Assembly: GCF_044458865.1 (NCBI RefSeq)
Contig: NZ_JBITIH010000024.1
Span: 1-64,000, forward strand
Length of the DNA stretch: 64,000 nucleotides
Origin: Micromonospora_G sp044458865
GTDB lineage: Bacteria > Actinomycetota > Actinomycetes > Mycobacteriales > Micromonosporaceae
Direction of reading: 5' to 3'
The notes beneath the pieces were generated by a model. It did not search any database and was not told the origin of the DNA. It was given only the letters and a program-made list of their open reading frames with translations. The position numbers and the translations under genes are program-made. Below are positions 14,576 through 23,137 of the stretch, piece after piece; positions within the stretch are counted from its first letter, which is position 1; every line of letters begins with the position of its first letter.

Positions 14576-15070
14576 CTACTTGAGGATGAGCTGGCCGGTG
14601 CTCTCGAAGACGGCCAGGTCGTCGAGGGTCTCCAGCACCGTGGCGGAGGTCGGGGTGGGCAGGGCCCGGGGTGGGAAGAAGCCGGCGTTGGTGGTCTCGT
14701 CGGTTGCCGTCAACAGCTCGCCGGACCAGGTGTCGATCCGGAACGCGACCACGAAGAGCTGGTACGTGTCGCCGTACATGTTGGTGAAGGTGCGCTCCGG
14801 GCCGGTGTAGAACGCGAACGGGGTGACCGCCTCCGCCCGTAGGCCGGTCTCCTCCCACACCTCGCGGGCCACGCAGTCGCTGATCGACTCGCCCAGCTCC
14901 ATCGCACCGGCCGGCATCGCCCAGTCGCCGTTGTCCGAACGTTCGATCAGCAGGACCTGACCGGCCGCGTCCCGAACCACTCCCCGGGCGCCGACGAACA
15001 TCAGGGTCCGGTCGCCGGCCAGGGTCCGGAGCTGGCCAAGGTACGATTCGGCCCACGAAATGCTGCTCAT
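14576..15070 (-). CDS. Nudix hydrolase
   Basis: This 164-residue cytosolic enzyme has a complete Nudix box starting at GAMELGESISDCVAREVWEE, with the REVWEETGL core that carries the metal-binding glutamates. The preceding strand GVVRDAAGQVLLIERSDNGDWAMPAG is typical of the nucleotide-binding face. It should hydrolyse a nucleoside diphosphate linked to another group; the sequence does not show which. The DNGDWAMPAGAMELGES arrangement is common in actinobacterial general Nudix proteins. It is a single gene, divergent from the acyl-CoA ligase. Confidence 0.88.
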   Translation of the reverse strand: MSSISWAESYLGQLRTLAGDRTLMFVGARGVVRDAAGQVLLIERSDNGDWAMPAGAMELGESISDCVAREVWEETGLRAEAVTPFAFYTGPERTFTNMYGDTYQLFVVAFRIDTWSGELLTATDETTNAGFFPPRALPTPTSATVLETLDDLAVFESTGQLILK

Positions 15071-15226
15071 CCGATCACTCTAGGACAGCGGGCCGCCCGG
15101 TGGCGGTGGCTGCGCCGGGGGCCGGTAGGACTGGACCATCGCCTGACTCGACCGGTCCTAGCGGGTGATCGGTTTGGGTCACGCGAGGGTTTCCAAATTG
15201 TGAATTGGGCCACTACTTTGTTTCGC

Positions 15227-16897
15227 ATGCGTAGCACCATGATGGATTTGCCCCTCCTGGTCTCCCGGATCCTCGAACACGGCAGCACGGTGCACGGCAA
15301 CTCCGAGGTGGTCACCTGGACCGGCGCCGACGCGCCCGGTGGGCCGAGCCGCCGGATGACGTACGCCGAGGTCGGAGTCGCCGCCGCCCAGCTCGCGTAC
15401 GCGCTCCGCGACGACCTCGGGGTGACCGGGGACCAGCGGGTCGCCACCTTCATGTGGAACAACAACGAGCACCTGGTCGCCTACCTCGCCGTACCGAGCA
15501 TGGGCGCCGTGCTGCACACCCTCAACCTGAGGCTCTTCCCCGACCAGGTCGCCTACATCGCCAACCACGCGGCCGACCGGGTGATCCTGGTCGACAGCAC
15601 GCTGATCCCGCTGCTCGCCCGGGTGCTGCCGGAACTCACCACGGTCGAGCACCTGGTGGTCGTCGGTGGCGGCGACCCGGCACCGCTGGTCGAGGCGGCG
15701 GCGGCCGGCGGCCGGACGGTCGCCGTACACCACTGGGACGACCTGCTGCGGGGCAAGCCCGAGCGGTACGACTGGCCGGAGGTGGACGAGCGGGACGCCG
15801 CCGCGCTCTGCTACACCTCCGGCACGACCGGACATCCGAAGGGCGTCGCCTACTCGCACCGGTCGATCTACCTGCACTCGATGCAGATCTGCATGGCGGA
15901 GGGCTTCGGGCTCGGCCCGACCACCCGCGAACTCGCCATCGTGCCGATGTTCCACGCGATGAGCTGGGGCATCCCGTACGCGGCGATGATGTCCGGCGCG
16001 TCGCTGATCATGCCGGACCGTTTCCTCCAGGGTGCGCCGATCGCCCAGATGATCGCTGCGGAGCGCCCGACCCTGGCCGGCGCGGTGCCGACCATCTGGA
16101 ACGACCTGCTCGGGCACCTGGACGCCAACCCGGTCGACACCTCCTCGCTGAAAGAGGTGATCATCGGCGGATCGGCCTGCCCACCCGCGCTGATGCACGC
16201 GTTCGCCGAACGGCACGGCATCGACGTGATCCACGCCTGGGGCATGACCGAGATGTCGCCACTCGGTTCGGTCGCCCGCCCGCCGGCCGGCGTCACCGGG
16301 GACGAGCAGTGGCGTTACCGCTACACCCAGGGACGCATCCCGGCATCGGTCCAGGCCCGGATCGTTGGCCCGGCCGGCGAGCCGATGCCCGCCGACGGTG
16401 AGTCTGTCGGGGAGTTGGAGGTCCGGGGACCCTGGATCACCTCCCGGTACGTCGGAGAGGACGAGCCCGACCCGGAGAAGTTCCGGGACGGTTGGCTGCG
16501 TACGGGTGACGTCGGCACTCTCTCGGCGGACGGCTACCTGGTCCTCACCGACCGGGCCAAGGACGTGATCAAGTCCGGTGGTGAGTGGATCTCCTCCGTC
16601 GAGTTGGAGAACCACCTGATGGCCCACCCGGCGGTGCGCGAAGCCTGCGTGGTCGGGGTGCCGGACGACCGCTGGGACGAGCGCCCGCTCGCCGCCGTGG
16701 TGCTGCGCGAGGGTGCCACCGCGTCCGCGACCGAGCTGCGCGACTTCCTCGCCGAGCGGGTAGCGAAGTGGCAGCTCCCGGAACGGTGGACCTTCATCGC
16801 CGAGGTCCCCAAGACCAGCGTCGGCAAGTTCGACAAGAAGCGGATCCGCTCCACCCATGCCGCCAACACCCTGGCCGTCCAATACCTCGACTCCTGA
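15227..16897 (+). CDS. Long-chain fatty-acyl-CoA ligase (AMP-forming)
   Basis: This 556-residue ANL-superfamily enzyme activates a fatty acid with ATP to an acyl-adenylate and then to acyl-CoA. The P-loop YTSGTTGHPKGV, the AWGMTEMSPLG adenine region, the hinge DGWLRTGDVG and LTDRAKDVIKSGGEWIS, and the catalytic-lysine region KTSVGKFDKKRIR are all present in order and at normal spacing. The ATG at 15227 gives the MRSTMMDLPLLVSRIL start usual for this subgroup. It is likely cytosolic and works in fatty-acid degradation or lipid synthesis. A conserved palindromic repeat follows it. Confidence 0.88.
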   Translation: MRSTMMDLPLLVSRILEHGSTVHGNSEVVTWTGADAPGGPSRRMTYAEVGVAAAQLAYALRDDLGVTGDQRVATFMWNNNEHLVAYLAVPSMGAVLHTLNLRLFPDQVAYIANHAADRVILVDSTLIPLLARVLPELTTVEHLVVVGGGDPAPLVEAAAAGGRTVAVHHWDDLLRGKPERYDWPEVDERDAAALCYTSGTTGHPKGVAYSHRSIYLHSMQICMAEGFGLGPTTRELAIVPMFHAMSWGIPYAAMMSGASLIMPDRFLQGAPIAQMIAAERPTLAGAVPTIWNDLLGHLDANPVDTSSLKEVIIGGSACPPALMHAFAERHGIDVIHAWGMTEMSPLGSVARPPAGVTGDEQWRYRYTQGRIPASVQARIVGPAGEPMPADGESVGELEVRGPWITSRYVGEDEPDPEKFRDGWLRTGDVGTLSADGYLVLTDRAKDVIKSGGEWISSVELENHLMAHPAVREACVVGVPDDRWDERPLAAVVLREGATASATELRDFLAERVAKWQLPERWTFIAEVPKTSVGKFDKKRIRSTHAANTLAVQYLDS

Positions 16898-16910
16898 CCC
16901 CTCACGGACC

Positions 16911-16968
16911 AGGCTGTGGTCGTTCACTACCCCTCCAGGGGTAGTAGACGACCACAGCCTGCGAGTTG
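16911..16968. repeat. Palindromic repeat, first of a pair flanking the DUF559 gene
   Basis: Arms CTGTGGTCGT..CTACCCCT and AGGGGTAGTAGACGACCACAG form a near-perfect stem, followed by CTGCGAGTTG. The same core, including GGGGTAGTAGACG and the trailing GCGAGTTG, recurs at 17988-18037. It may terminate the acyl-CoA ligase transcript. Confidence 0.8.
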
Positions 16969-17025
16969 TCCACAGGTTGGCGGACGAGGGTGGCGAGGGG
17001 AGGAGCGGGCCGGGATGGTGGGCGG

Positions 17026-17979
17026 GTGCCGCACCGCGACCCCGTACCCGGCCTGCGTCGACCACTCCCACCCGATGCCGAACCGCTGGCTCACCTGCTC
17101 GTCCGACAGTCGGACGTGCTCAGCCGCAGGCAGGCGTTGCGTCACCTGTCGCCCAAGGCGGTGCAGCACCGGATCGAGTCCGGCCGGTGGCAGTTCGCCG
17201 GCCGTGGCGTCTATCTCGCCCACACCGGACCCGTCTCCCGCGAGCAGCGCCGTTGGGTAGCGGTGCTCGGGGTAGGGAGCGCGGTCCTTGCCGGCCTCTC
17301 CGCCCTGGAACTGCTCGGCTTCCGGGGCTACCACAGCGAGGCCCTGCATGTCCTGATCTCCGCGAGCCGAAAGGATCTTGACCCGCCGTACGGCGTCGTT
17401 GTCCACCGAACCCGGCGCCTGCTCCCGGCCGACGTGCACCGAATGGGGCTGCCGCCCTGCACCATGCCGGCCCGGTCACTGGTCGACGCGGCCCAGTGGG
17501 CGCCGAACGACGACCGGGCGCGGGCGATCGTCGCCGCCGGTTTCCAGCAACGGCTGGTCAGCGGAACCGAGGTGGACAAGGTGCTGACACGGATGCCGAA
17601 CGCACGCCGAAGACGGCTGATCCTCGCCACCACCGCGGATGCCCGTGACGGTGCCGCCTCGATCGCCGAGTCGGACTTCCTCCGACTGTGCCGGCGAGCG
17701 GGCCTGCCCGAACCGAGTCGGCAGGTGCGGCGTACGGACGCGCGAGGTCGGCGCCGCTATCTCGACGTCTACTTCGACGACTGGCGGGTGCAGGTCGAGA
17801 TCGATGGCGGTCAGCACCTGGAGGTCCGCCACTGGTGGGCCGACATGCGACGACAGAACGATCTGTGGGTGGCCGGGGTGCGCATACTCCGCTTTCCCGC
17901 CTGGGTGGTCCGCGACCGCCCCGACGAGGTGGTCGCGCAACTCCGTGCCGCCCTGCAAGCCGCCGGGTGGCATCCGTGA
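17026..17979 (+). CDS. AbiEi-type N-terminal plus DUF559 nuclease-like protein
   Basis: This predicted protein of about 317 residues has an N-terminal half resembling AbiEi-like winged-helix proteins (LLVRQSDVLSRRQALRHLSP, then RIESGRWQFAGRGVYLAHTG). The C-terminal half resembles DUF559 (Vsr-like PD-(D/E)XK fold): YLDVYFDDWRVQVEIDGGQH followed by RRQNDLWVAGVRILRFPAW. Asp and Glu of LDVYF..VEIDG are the expected metal ligands. Such genes are numerous in actinomycetes and their role is unsettled; nuclease or toxin-antitoxin-like activity is inferred from fold. The start is uncertain: the GTG at 17026 is used, and the frame is open to 16966. Two copies of one palindromic repeat bracket the gene. 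Confidence 0.7.
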   Translation: MPHRDPVPGLRRPLPPDAEPLAHLLVRQSDVLSRRQALRHLSPKAVQHRIESGRWQFAGRGVYLAHTGPVSREQRRWVAVLGVGSAVLAGLSALELLGFRGYHSEALHVLISASRKDLDPPYGVVVHRTRRLLPADVHRMGLPPCTMPARSLVDAAQWAPNDDRARAIVAAGFQQRLVSGTEVDKVLTRMPNARRRRLILATTADARDGAASIAESDFLRLCRRAGLPEPSRQVRRTDARGRRRYLDVYFDDWRVQVEIDGGQHLEVRHWWADMRRQNDLWVAGVRILRFPAWVVRDRPDEVVAQLRAALQAAGWHP

Positions 17980-17987
17980 CAGCGGGT

Positions 17988-18037
17988 CGTGGTCGCCTGT
18001 TACCCCTCCGGGGGTAGTAGACGGACACAGCGAGTTG
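17988..18037. repeat. Palindromic repeat, second of the pair
   Basis: This is a copy of the element at 16911-16968 (shared TGGTCG, TACCCCTCC, GGGGTAGTAGACG, GCGAGTTG), with a stem of about 7-9 bp. It begins within 10 bp of the DUF559 gene's stop and ends directly before the next ATG at 18039, so it could terminate the first gene and affect translation of the second. Confidence 0.8.
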
Positions 18038-18038
18038 A

Positions 18039-18515
18039 ATGAGTGGCATGGACTCAGGGGTGGTGGGGCGGATCCGGCGTACCGCGGGGGAGGCGGTGGC
18101 GGCGGCTGCTGCCGGCGACGCGACGGCGTACGAGCGGGCCGTGACGGAGTTGGCCGCACGGAACCCGGAGCAGGTCGGGCTGATGCTCGGCGGGGTGGTC
18201 CGGATGCTGCTCGAAGAGGGGCACCCCGACGGGCTGGACAGCGACGACCTGCAGGCGGTGCTGAAGCGGTGCGCCGGCAACGCCCTCGGCTGGTTCCCGG
18301 AACTGGACCCGACCGTGCTGGTGCTGCTCCTCACCGCCGCGCTCGGCGTACACCCCTCGGAGGAGGAGGCGCCGGCGGTCGAGCCGGCGGCGATGGCCCG
18401 GCACGCGCCGCTGCTCGTCGCCGACCTGCTCGCGGTCACCGGTCGTCCGCTCGCCGACTACCTGGACGCCGCGCTGGCCGAGATCTTCATCGTGCAGACG
18501 ATGGAACTGCCGTGA
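18039..18515 (+). CDS. Hypothetical alanine-rich helical protein
   Basis: This 158-residue soluble protein is Ala/Leu-rich and probably all-helical (RRTAGEAVAAAAAGDATAYERAV). I do not recognise a family. The start is uncertain: ATG 18039 and ATG 18048 are both close to the upstream repeat and neither has a clear ribosome site. It converges with the barstar-like gene, with 19 bp between the stops. Codon use and GC pattern fit a real gene. No link to the DUF559 gene beyond adjacency can be shown. Confidence 0.6.
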   Translation: MSGMDSGVVGRIRRTAGEAVAAAAAGDATAYERAVTELAARNPEQVGLMLGGVVRMLLEEGHPDGLDSDDLQAVLKRCAGNALGWFPELDPTVLVLLLTAALGVHPSEEEAPAVEPAAMARHAPLLVADLLAVTGRPLADYLDAALAEIFIVQTMELP

Positions 18516-18534
18516 CCGTGGTGCCCCGACCGGT

Positions 18535-18939
18535 TCACCGCAGCGCGGCGGTGAGCCTCCGGTGCAGTACGGGCGCGGTCGCCGCCGGGGTGTGCAGGAC
18601 CACCCGCAGCCCCTGATCCGTCTCCTCGACGGCCGAGGCGAGTACGGCCAGCAGGGTGGCGAACTGCGCGGGTGGCTCGTCGGCGAGCAGGTCGGTGGCG
18701 TCGGTGACCACCAGTGTCCGTGGCCCCCGCGCCACGAGGTCGCGTAGGCAGTCCAGCAGCGCGTCCCAGTTGTGGCCGAAGTAGTCCGGGAATGACAGCG
18801 CCGCCGCCCAGCCGGTGAACAACCCGGCCCGGCTGCGGCCCTCGGTCCCGCTGACCACCAGCGCACCCGTGGGTGGTGCCGCGTCGGTGGACACGGTCAG
18901 CCACGACGGCAGGTGACGCTCGCCCGTTTCTGACATCAC
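18535..18939 (-). CDS. Barstar-like ribonuclease inhibitor
   Basis: This 134-residue protein matches the barstar family. The core FPDYFGHNWDALLDCLRDL corresponds to the barstar helix that plugs the barnase active site, with the conserved FP-YFG-NWDAL pattern. A central strand region LVVTDATDLLADEP precedes a C-terminal helical part. It would be cytosolic and should bind and inhibit a cognate RNase. It lies 67 bp downstream of a secreted guanyl RNase gene on the same strand, so the two look like a toxin/immunity pair. An alternative is an orphan barstar with another partner. Confidence 0.85.
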   Translation of the reverse strand: MMSETGERHLPSWLTVSTDAAPPTGALVVSGTEGRSRAGLFTGWAAALSFPDYFGHNWDALLDCLRDLVARGPRTLVVTDATDLLADEPPAQFATLLAVLASAVEETDQGLRVVLHTPAATAPVLHRRLTAALR

Positions 18940-19006
18940 GATCCTCTGGTCAACCGGTGGTCCGTCGGGCCGGGCTGGTCCCGACCCGACGGTACGACGG
19001 ACTCGG

Positions 19007-19459
19007 TCAGAGCCGGTAGAAGTCGGCGTAGTGGTTCGGGGTGAACCAGGTCGCGCCGGTGGCCTTGTTGACCACGATCCGGTACGCGTCCCGGGCGGCG
19101 CCCTGCTGACGGGGGTAGACGTCGTACTCGTAGTAGGTGGCGTTCGTCGGCAGTTGGCCCTCGTAGTTCATGTGCCGACCGCCGGCGTAGTTGGAGAGCC
19201 CGCCGCTCCACGACACCCAGCCTCGGGTGGTGGGGAAGTTGCGGCTCGCCCAGCCGCTGCGCGCGGTACGCGCGTCGGCGCACCGGGAGATGGTGCAGGA
19301 GCTGTAGACGGCGGCCGACGCGGAACTGGTGTGCGACGGGGCGACCACGGCCGGTCCGACCAGCAGCGCGGCGATCATGGCGGTGAGCAGGGCGAAGCTG
19401 GCGAGGAGTCGCTGCGGTCGCAACCGGGCAGCCGAGGGGAGCGGAACGGAGATGGTCAT
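19007..19459 (-). CDS. Secreted guanyl-specific ribonuclease (barnase/RNase Sa-like)
   Basis: This 150-residue protein has a signal peptide (about residues 1-50, with a hydrophobic core LLASFALLTAMIAALLVGPA and an SSASAA cleavage region) and a mature domain of about 100 residues. The active-site pattern is clear: Glu111 in YYEYDVYP as base, Arg127 in AYRIVV and His143 in NHYADF. The 16-residue spacings are close to those of RNase Sa (Glu54, Arg69, His85). It should cleave RNA after guanine. Cys55 and Cys60 near the mature N-terminus may form a disulfide. The ATG at 19459 has GGAGG at 7 bases. The barstar-like inhibitor follows. Confidence 0.88.
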   Translation of the reverse strand: MTISVPLPSAARLRPQRLLASFALLTAMIAALLVGPAVVAPSHTSSASAAVYSSCTISRCADARTARSGWASRNFPTTRGWVSWSGGLSNYAGGRHMNYEGQLPTNATYYEYDVYPRQQGAARDAYRIVVNKATGATWFTPNHYADFYRL

Positions 19460-19734
19460 GGTTACCTCCAGTGCCGGGGTCCCGCGGGGGTGTGCGGGTC
19501 GCGATCCATCCTCGACAGTGAATGCCTGCGCCCGAAAGGGGGCCAAGGTGAAATTAATCGATGATCTACCATATGTTCCCGTTCTCTTCCGGCGACGCGG
19601 CCGGGAGTCCCGTCGGGTCGAAACGGCGGTCCGCTGCGTCCATGCCGGCGTCGGGCCGTAAGCTGCACTGGTTTTCCAGTGCGGGGTCCGGCGTTGTCGT
19701 GTGACCCGTACCCACCAGCTTCAGGGAGTGAGCC

Positions 19735-19983
19735 ATGCCGGAAAAGGCTGGGCACGACAAGACCGACGACCCGATCGAGGCTGAGCTGACCGAGGGCGCC
19801 GACCTGGCCGAGGGCGAGGAGCCGGCCGAGGACGCCGAGCCCACCTTCCTGAACCGGGCCGCCCGGCGGGCCCAGGGCAAGGGCGCTACCCGACAGCAGC
19901 AGCCGCAGGGCAAGGGGAAGGCGTCCGGAGGCCGTGGTTCGGTCCAGGGGCCGCGCCAGTGGGGCAACCGCCGCAGCGGCTGA
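19735..19983 (+). CDS. Small disordered protein
   Basis: This 82-residue protein has an acidic first half (DDPIEAELTEGADLAEGEEPAED) and a basic, Gln/Gly-rich second half containing FLNRAARRAQGKG. The whole chain is predicted unstructured. The NRAARRAQGK motif is familiar from small actinobacterial proteins of unknown function. A GGGAGTGAGCC site precedes the ATG. It could bind RNA or ribosomes through the basic tail, but nothing shows this. Confidence 0.65.
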   Translation: MPEKAGHDKTDDPIEAELTEGADLAEGEEPAEDAEPTFLNRAARRAQGKGATRQQQPQGKGKASGGRGSVQGPRQWGNRRSG

Positions 19984-20040
19984 TCCACACCCCGGTGACC
20001 CGGCGATCGACGGCGGTGCCCGGACACGTGCCGGCGGTCG

Positions 20041-21066
20041 CTACGCCGGTTGTTCCTGGGAAGTGCTGATCAGAACCTTGCCGACCGCCGAGTTCTCCAC
20101 CGCCGCGTGGGCGTCGGCGGCTTCGGCGAGGGGGTAGTAGTGCAGGGGCAGGCCGGCGTCCGGGCCGACCCGGATGCCGCCCTGTGTCACTGCCGTGGCC
20201 ACGTCCTGTACGGCTTGGGCCTTCGCGACCGCCGGCACCTGGTAGACCGCGACGAACTGCCAGCGGGCGTTCGACGGCATCAGTCGCGTCGCCGGCAGGG
20301 TCAGTTCCTCGCCCCGGAACGAGTAGGCGGCGACGACACCGGCGTGCCCGATCACCTGGGCGTCGATCGGGGCGTTCTGGTCGCCGGCCACCTCGACGAT
20401 GGTGTCCACCCCGTACGGCGCGATCTTCTTCACCTCGGCGACCACGTCCTGCTGCCGGTAGTTGATCACGTGTGAGGCGCCGGCTGCGGCGGCGAGTTGA
20501 GCCTTCTCCGAGGTGCTGACCGTCGCGATGACGGTCGCGTCAGCCCAGCGGGCGAGCTGGATCGCCGCGTTGCCGACCGCACCCGCGCCGCCCTGGACCA
20601 GCACCACACGGTCGGCCAGGCTGCCCAGGTCGAGGTGGCGTGGCATCAGTTCCCCGACCGTCAGGCACCGGTGCGCGGTCAGGAACGGGATGCCGAGGGC
20701 CGCTCCCGTCTCGAAGGGCACCGAACCGAGCAGCACGATCTGGCGGGACGGCACCAGGGTGTACTCGGCGGCCGTACCCCAGGGGCGTCCGGAGGCGGCC
20801 TCCCAGACCCAGACCCGCTCGCCGACCAGGGTCGAGTCGACACCCTGACCGGTCGCCTCGATCACGCCCGCGCCGTCCTGGCCCGGGATCTGCCAGCCGT
20901 ACGACGGTGGGCCCGCCTTGCCGGCCCGGAACTGGACATCGGTGGGGTTGACCCCGGAAAGCGCCATCCGGACCAGTACCTCACCGGAGTCGGGTTCGGG
21001 GACCGGCTGGTCGACCAGTTCCAACACCGCCGGATCGCCGGTACGGGTGTAGACGGCTGCCTTCAT
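20041..21066 (-). CDS. Zn-independent quinone oxidoreductase (MDR family)
   Basis: This 341-residue medium-chain dehydrogenase/reductase has an N-terminal GroES-like domain (MKAAVYTRTGDPAVLELVDQP, GVNPTDVQFRAG) and a Rossmann domain with VLVQGGAGAVGNAAIQLARW. The structural-zinc cysteine loop is absent, as in NADPH:quinone oxidoreductases. It probably reduces quinones or other alpha,beta-unsaturated carbonyls with NADPH in the cytosol. The ATG at 21066 has GGGAGG. It diverges from the GH15 gene with 244 bp between, which is enough for two promoters. Confidence 0.87.
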   Translation of the reverse strand: MKAAVYTRTGDPAVLELVDQPVPEPDSGEVLVRMALSGVNPTDVQFRAGKAGPPSYGWQIPGQDGAGVIEATGQGVDSTLVGERVWVWEAASGRPWGTAAEYTLVPSRQIVLLGSVPFETGAALGIPFLTAHRCLTVGELMPRHLDLGSLADRVVLVQGGAGAVGNAAIQLARWADATVIATVSTSEKAQLAAAAGASHVINYRQQDVVAEVKKIAPYGVDTIVEVAGDQNAPIDAQVIGHAGVVAAYSFRGEELTLPATRLMPSNARWQFVAVYQVPAVAKAQAVQDVATAVTQGGIRVGPDAGLPLHYYPLAEAADAHAAVENSAVGKVLISTSQEQPA

Positions 21067-21310
21067 GGGGCCTCCCTGGCTGGCGCGGTTGCCCCCATTT
21101 TTCCGGCTTATGGCCTCTTTCGTTGCCGTTCGCGATTTGCCAGGGCTGTTCTTGATTGCCGGGACACGGACTGCGGTGGGACACCCGCCGGTTAGCGGTG
21201 CGGCCTCCGGGTACCCGAGTTCCTTCGGGGCTTCGGGGAGGGGTTGTGACACTGCTCGGAACGTACGGCGAAACGGGCACCGGGAACGCGACGGACCGGC
21301 GGGCGGTCCG

Positions 21311-23137
21311 GTGACGGGCAACCGGATCGGGGACTACGGGTTCCTGGCCGACGGCCGTACCGGTGCGCTCGTCGGGCGGGACGGGTCGGTGGACTGGTGG
21401 TGCCCGACGCGGTTCGACGGGCCGTCGGTCTTCGCGCGGTTGCTGGACGACCGTGGTGGACACTGGTCGATCCGTCCAGACCGGGACTTCTCGGTCGAAC
21501 GGGCCTACCTCGACGACACTCTGGTGCTGCGTACGGTCTTCCACACCGACGAGGGCAGCGTCGCCGTCACCGACGCGCTCGCGTTCGAGCCCGGTGCGCG
21601 GGGCCACCAGATCGGACGACGTTCCCCGGGACTGCTGCTGCGTACGGTCGAGGGTCTCTCCGGAAGCGTCCCGTTGACGATGTCCTTCGTACCCCGCTTC
21701 GAGTACGGCCGGGTGACGGCGTACCTGACGGTGGAAGGCCAGCGGGTCATCGCGACGGCCGGTGCCAGCGCGCTCACCCTGACCGCGACCGTGCCGGTCC
21801 ACCGTAGCCACATCGACGCCTCGGCCCGCTTCACCGTCGTCGCCGGGCAGCGGGAGTGTTTCGCGGTCGCGCACTCGCCGACCTACGACGCCGGTGACGC
21901 GCAGGGGGCCGAGCCGGACGTACCGACGGCACTCGCCGACACGGCGGAGGGCTGGCGCTCGTGGCTGGCCCACCACGACTACCAGGGCCGCTACCGGGAC
22001 CTGGTGCGGCACAACTCGCTGGTGTTGCAGGGACTGACCTACGCTCCCAGCGGTGCCGTCATCGCCGCGCTGACCACCTCGCTACCCGAACAGATCGGCG
22101 GGGACCGCAACTACGACTACCGGTACGCGTGGCTGCGCGACTTCTCCCTGACCATGCGGGCGCTCTGGGTGGCGGCCTGCCCCGACGAGGCGAGCCGGCT
22201 CTTCGACTGGGTGGCCAAGTCGGTTGGTCGGGTCACCATGGAACCAGTGCCGATCATGTACGGGCCGGAGGGGGAGCGGGACCTCAGCGAACACGCGCTT
22301 GAGACCCTCGGCGGGTACGCCGACAGCCAGCCGGTGCTGGTCGGTAACGAAGCGTGGCGGCAACGCCAGTCGGACGTACTCGGTGAGGTGCTCGACGCGG
22401 CCTGGCTGTTGCGGGACTACCTCGACCCGATGGAGGAGTCGATCTGCCGGCTGCTGCACTCGTTGGCGGACCAGGCGGCGGCCACCTGGCGCCTGCCGGA
22501 CGCCGGTATGTGGGAGGCGCGGGACGCGGAGCGGCACTACCTCTCGTCGAAGGTCGGTTGCTGGCTGGCGCTGGACCGGGCGGTCCGGTTCGGTGACCGG
22601 ATCGGCGGTGCTGGTGATCTCCGACGGTGGGCGGAGGCCCGGGACGAGATTCGTCGTGAGGTCCTGGAACGGGGCTGGAACGCCGAGGTCGGCGCGTACA
22701 CGGGGGCCTTCGGGTCGGACCGGCTGGACGCCTCGGTGCTGGTCCTGCCGATCGCGGGTTTCCTGCCCGCGAACGATCCACGGATGTGGGCGACCATCGA
22801 GCGGATCGAGCGGGATTTGAGCGAGGACGGGCTGGTCCGGCGCTGGGACGGCGACCCGGCGACCTTCTTCCCCTGCTCGTTCTGGCTGGCGAGCTGCCTC
22901 GCCCTGGCCGGCGAGCATGACCGCGCCACGCGGCTTTTCGAGTCCGTCGCCGGCCGCGCGAACGACCTGGGCCTGTTCGCCGAGCAGTTCGATCCGCGTG
23001 GCGCCGGCCCGTTGGGCAACCTTCCGCAGGCTCTCTCACACATGGCCGTGATCAACGGGGCCTGGCATCTCACGGAGAACGCGCCCGGCGGTGTGCCTGC
23101 CGGCGCCTACACATCAACCGAGGGGGAGAGAAGATGA
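21311..23137 (+). CDS. GH15 family glycoside hydrolase (glucoamylase/trehalase-like)
   Basis: This 608-residue protein has an N-terminal super-sandwich domain (RIGDYGFLADGRTGALVGRD, SVDWWCPTRFDGPSVFARLL) and a C-terminal (alpha/alpha)6 barrel. Catalytic residues are probably Glu402 (GMWEARD) and Glu558 (LFAEQFDP), both at family positions; RNYDYRYAWLRD is the conserved substrate-binding stretch. No signal peptide is seen at the chosen start, so it is likely cytosolic, as for actinobacterial GH15 trehalases. The substrate could be trehalose or an alpha-glucan. The GTG at 21311 opens at the conserved core; a longer frame reaches 21065. Its stop overlaps the SDR gene's ATG. Confidence 0.87.
   Translation: MTGNRIGDYGFLADGRTGALVGRDGSVDWWCPTRFDGPSVFARLLDDRGGHWSIRPDRDFSVERAYLDDTLVLRTVFHTDEGSVAVTDALAFEPGARGHQIGRRSPGLLLRTVEGLSGSVPLTMSFVPRFEYGRVTAYLTVEGQRVIATAGASALTLTATVPVHRSHIDASARFTVVAGQRECFAVAHSPTYDAGDAQGAEPDVPTALADTAEGWRSWLAHHDYQGRYRDLVRHNSLVLQGLTYAPSGAVIAALTTSLPEQIGGDRNYDYRYAWLRDFSLTMRALWVAACPDEASRLFDWVAKSVGRVTMEPVPIMYGPEGERDLSEHALETLGGYADSQPVLVGNEAWRQRQSDVLGEVLDAAWLLRDYLDPMEESICRLLHSLADQAAATWRLPDAGMWEARDAERHYLSSKVGCWLALDRAVRFGDRIGGAGDLRRWAEARDEIRREVLERGWNAEVGAYTGAFGSDRLDASVLVLPIAGFLPANDPRMWATIERIERDLSEDGLVRRWDGDPATFFPCSFWLASCLALAGEHDRATRLFESVAGRANDLGLFAEQFDPRGAGPLGNLPQALSHMAVINGAWHLTENAPGGVPAGAYTSTEGERR

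Noticed and set aside
16921..16966. Promoter or start region of the DUF559 gene placed at 16966
   Set aside because: The TTG start lies inside the palindromic repeat and the first 20 residues are unlike the family, so the later GTG at 17026 is preferred.
15179..17071. Minus-strand frame of about 630 codons across the acyl-CoA ligase
   Set aside because: Its composition is repetitive and charged with no motif, while the plus strand encodes a complete ANL enzyme.
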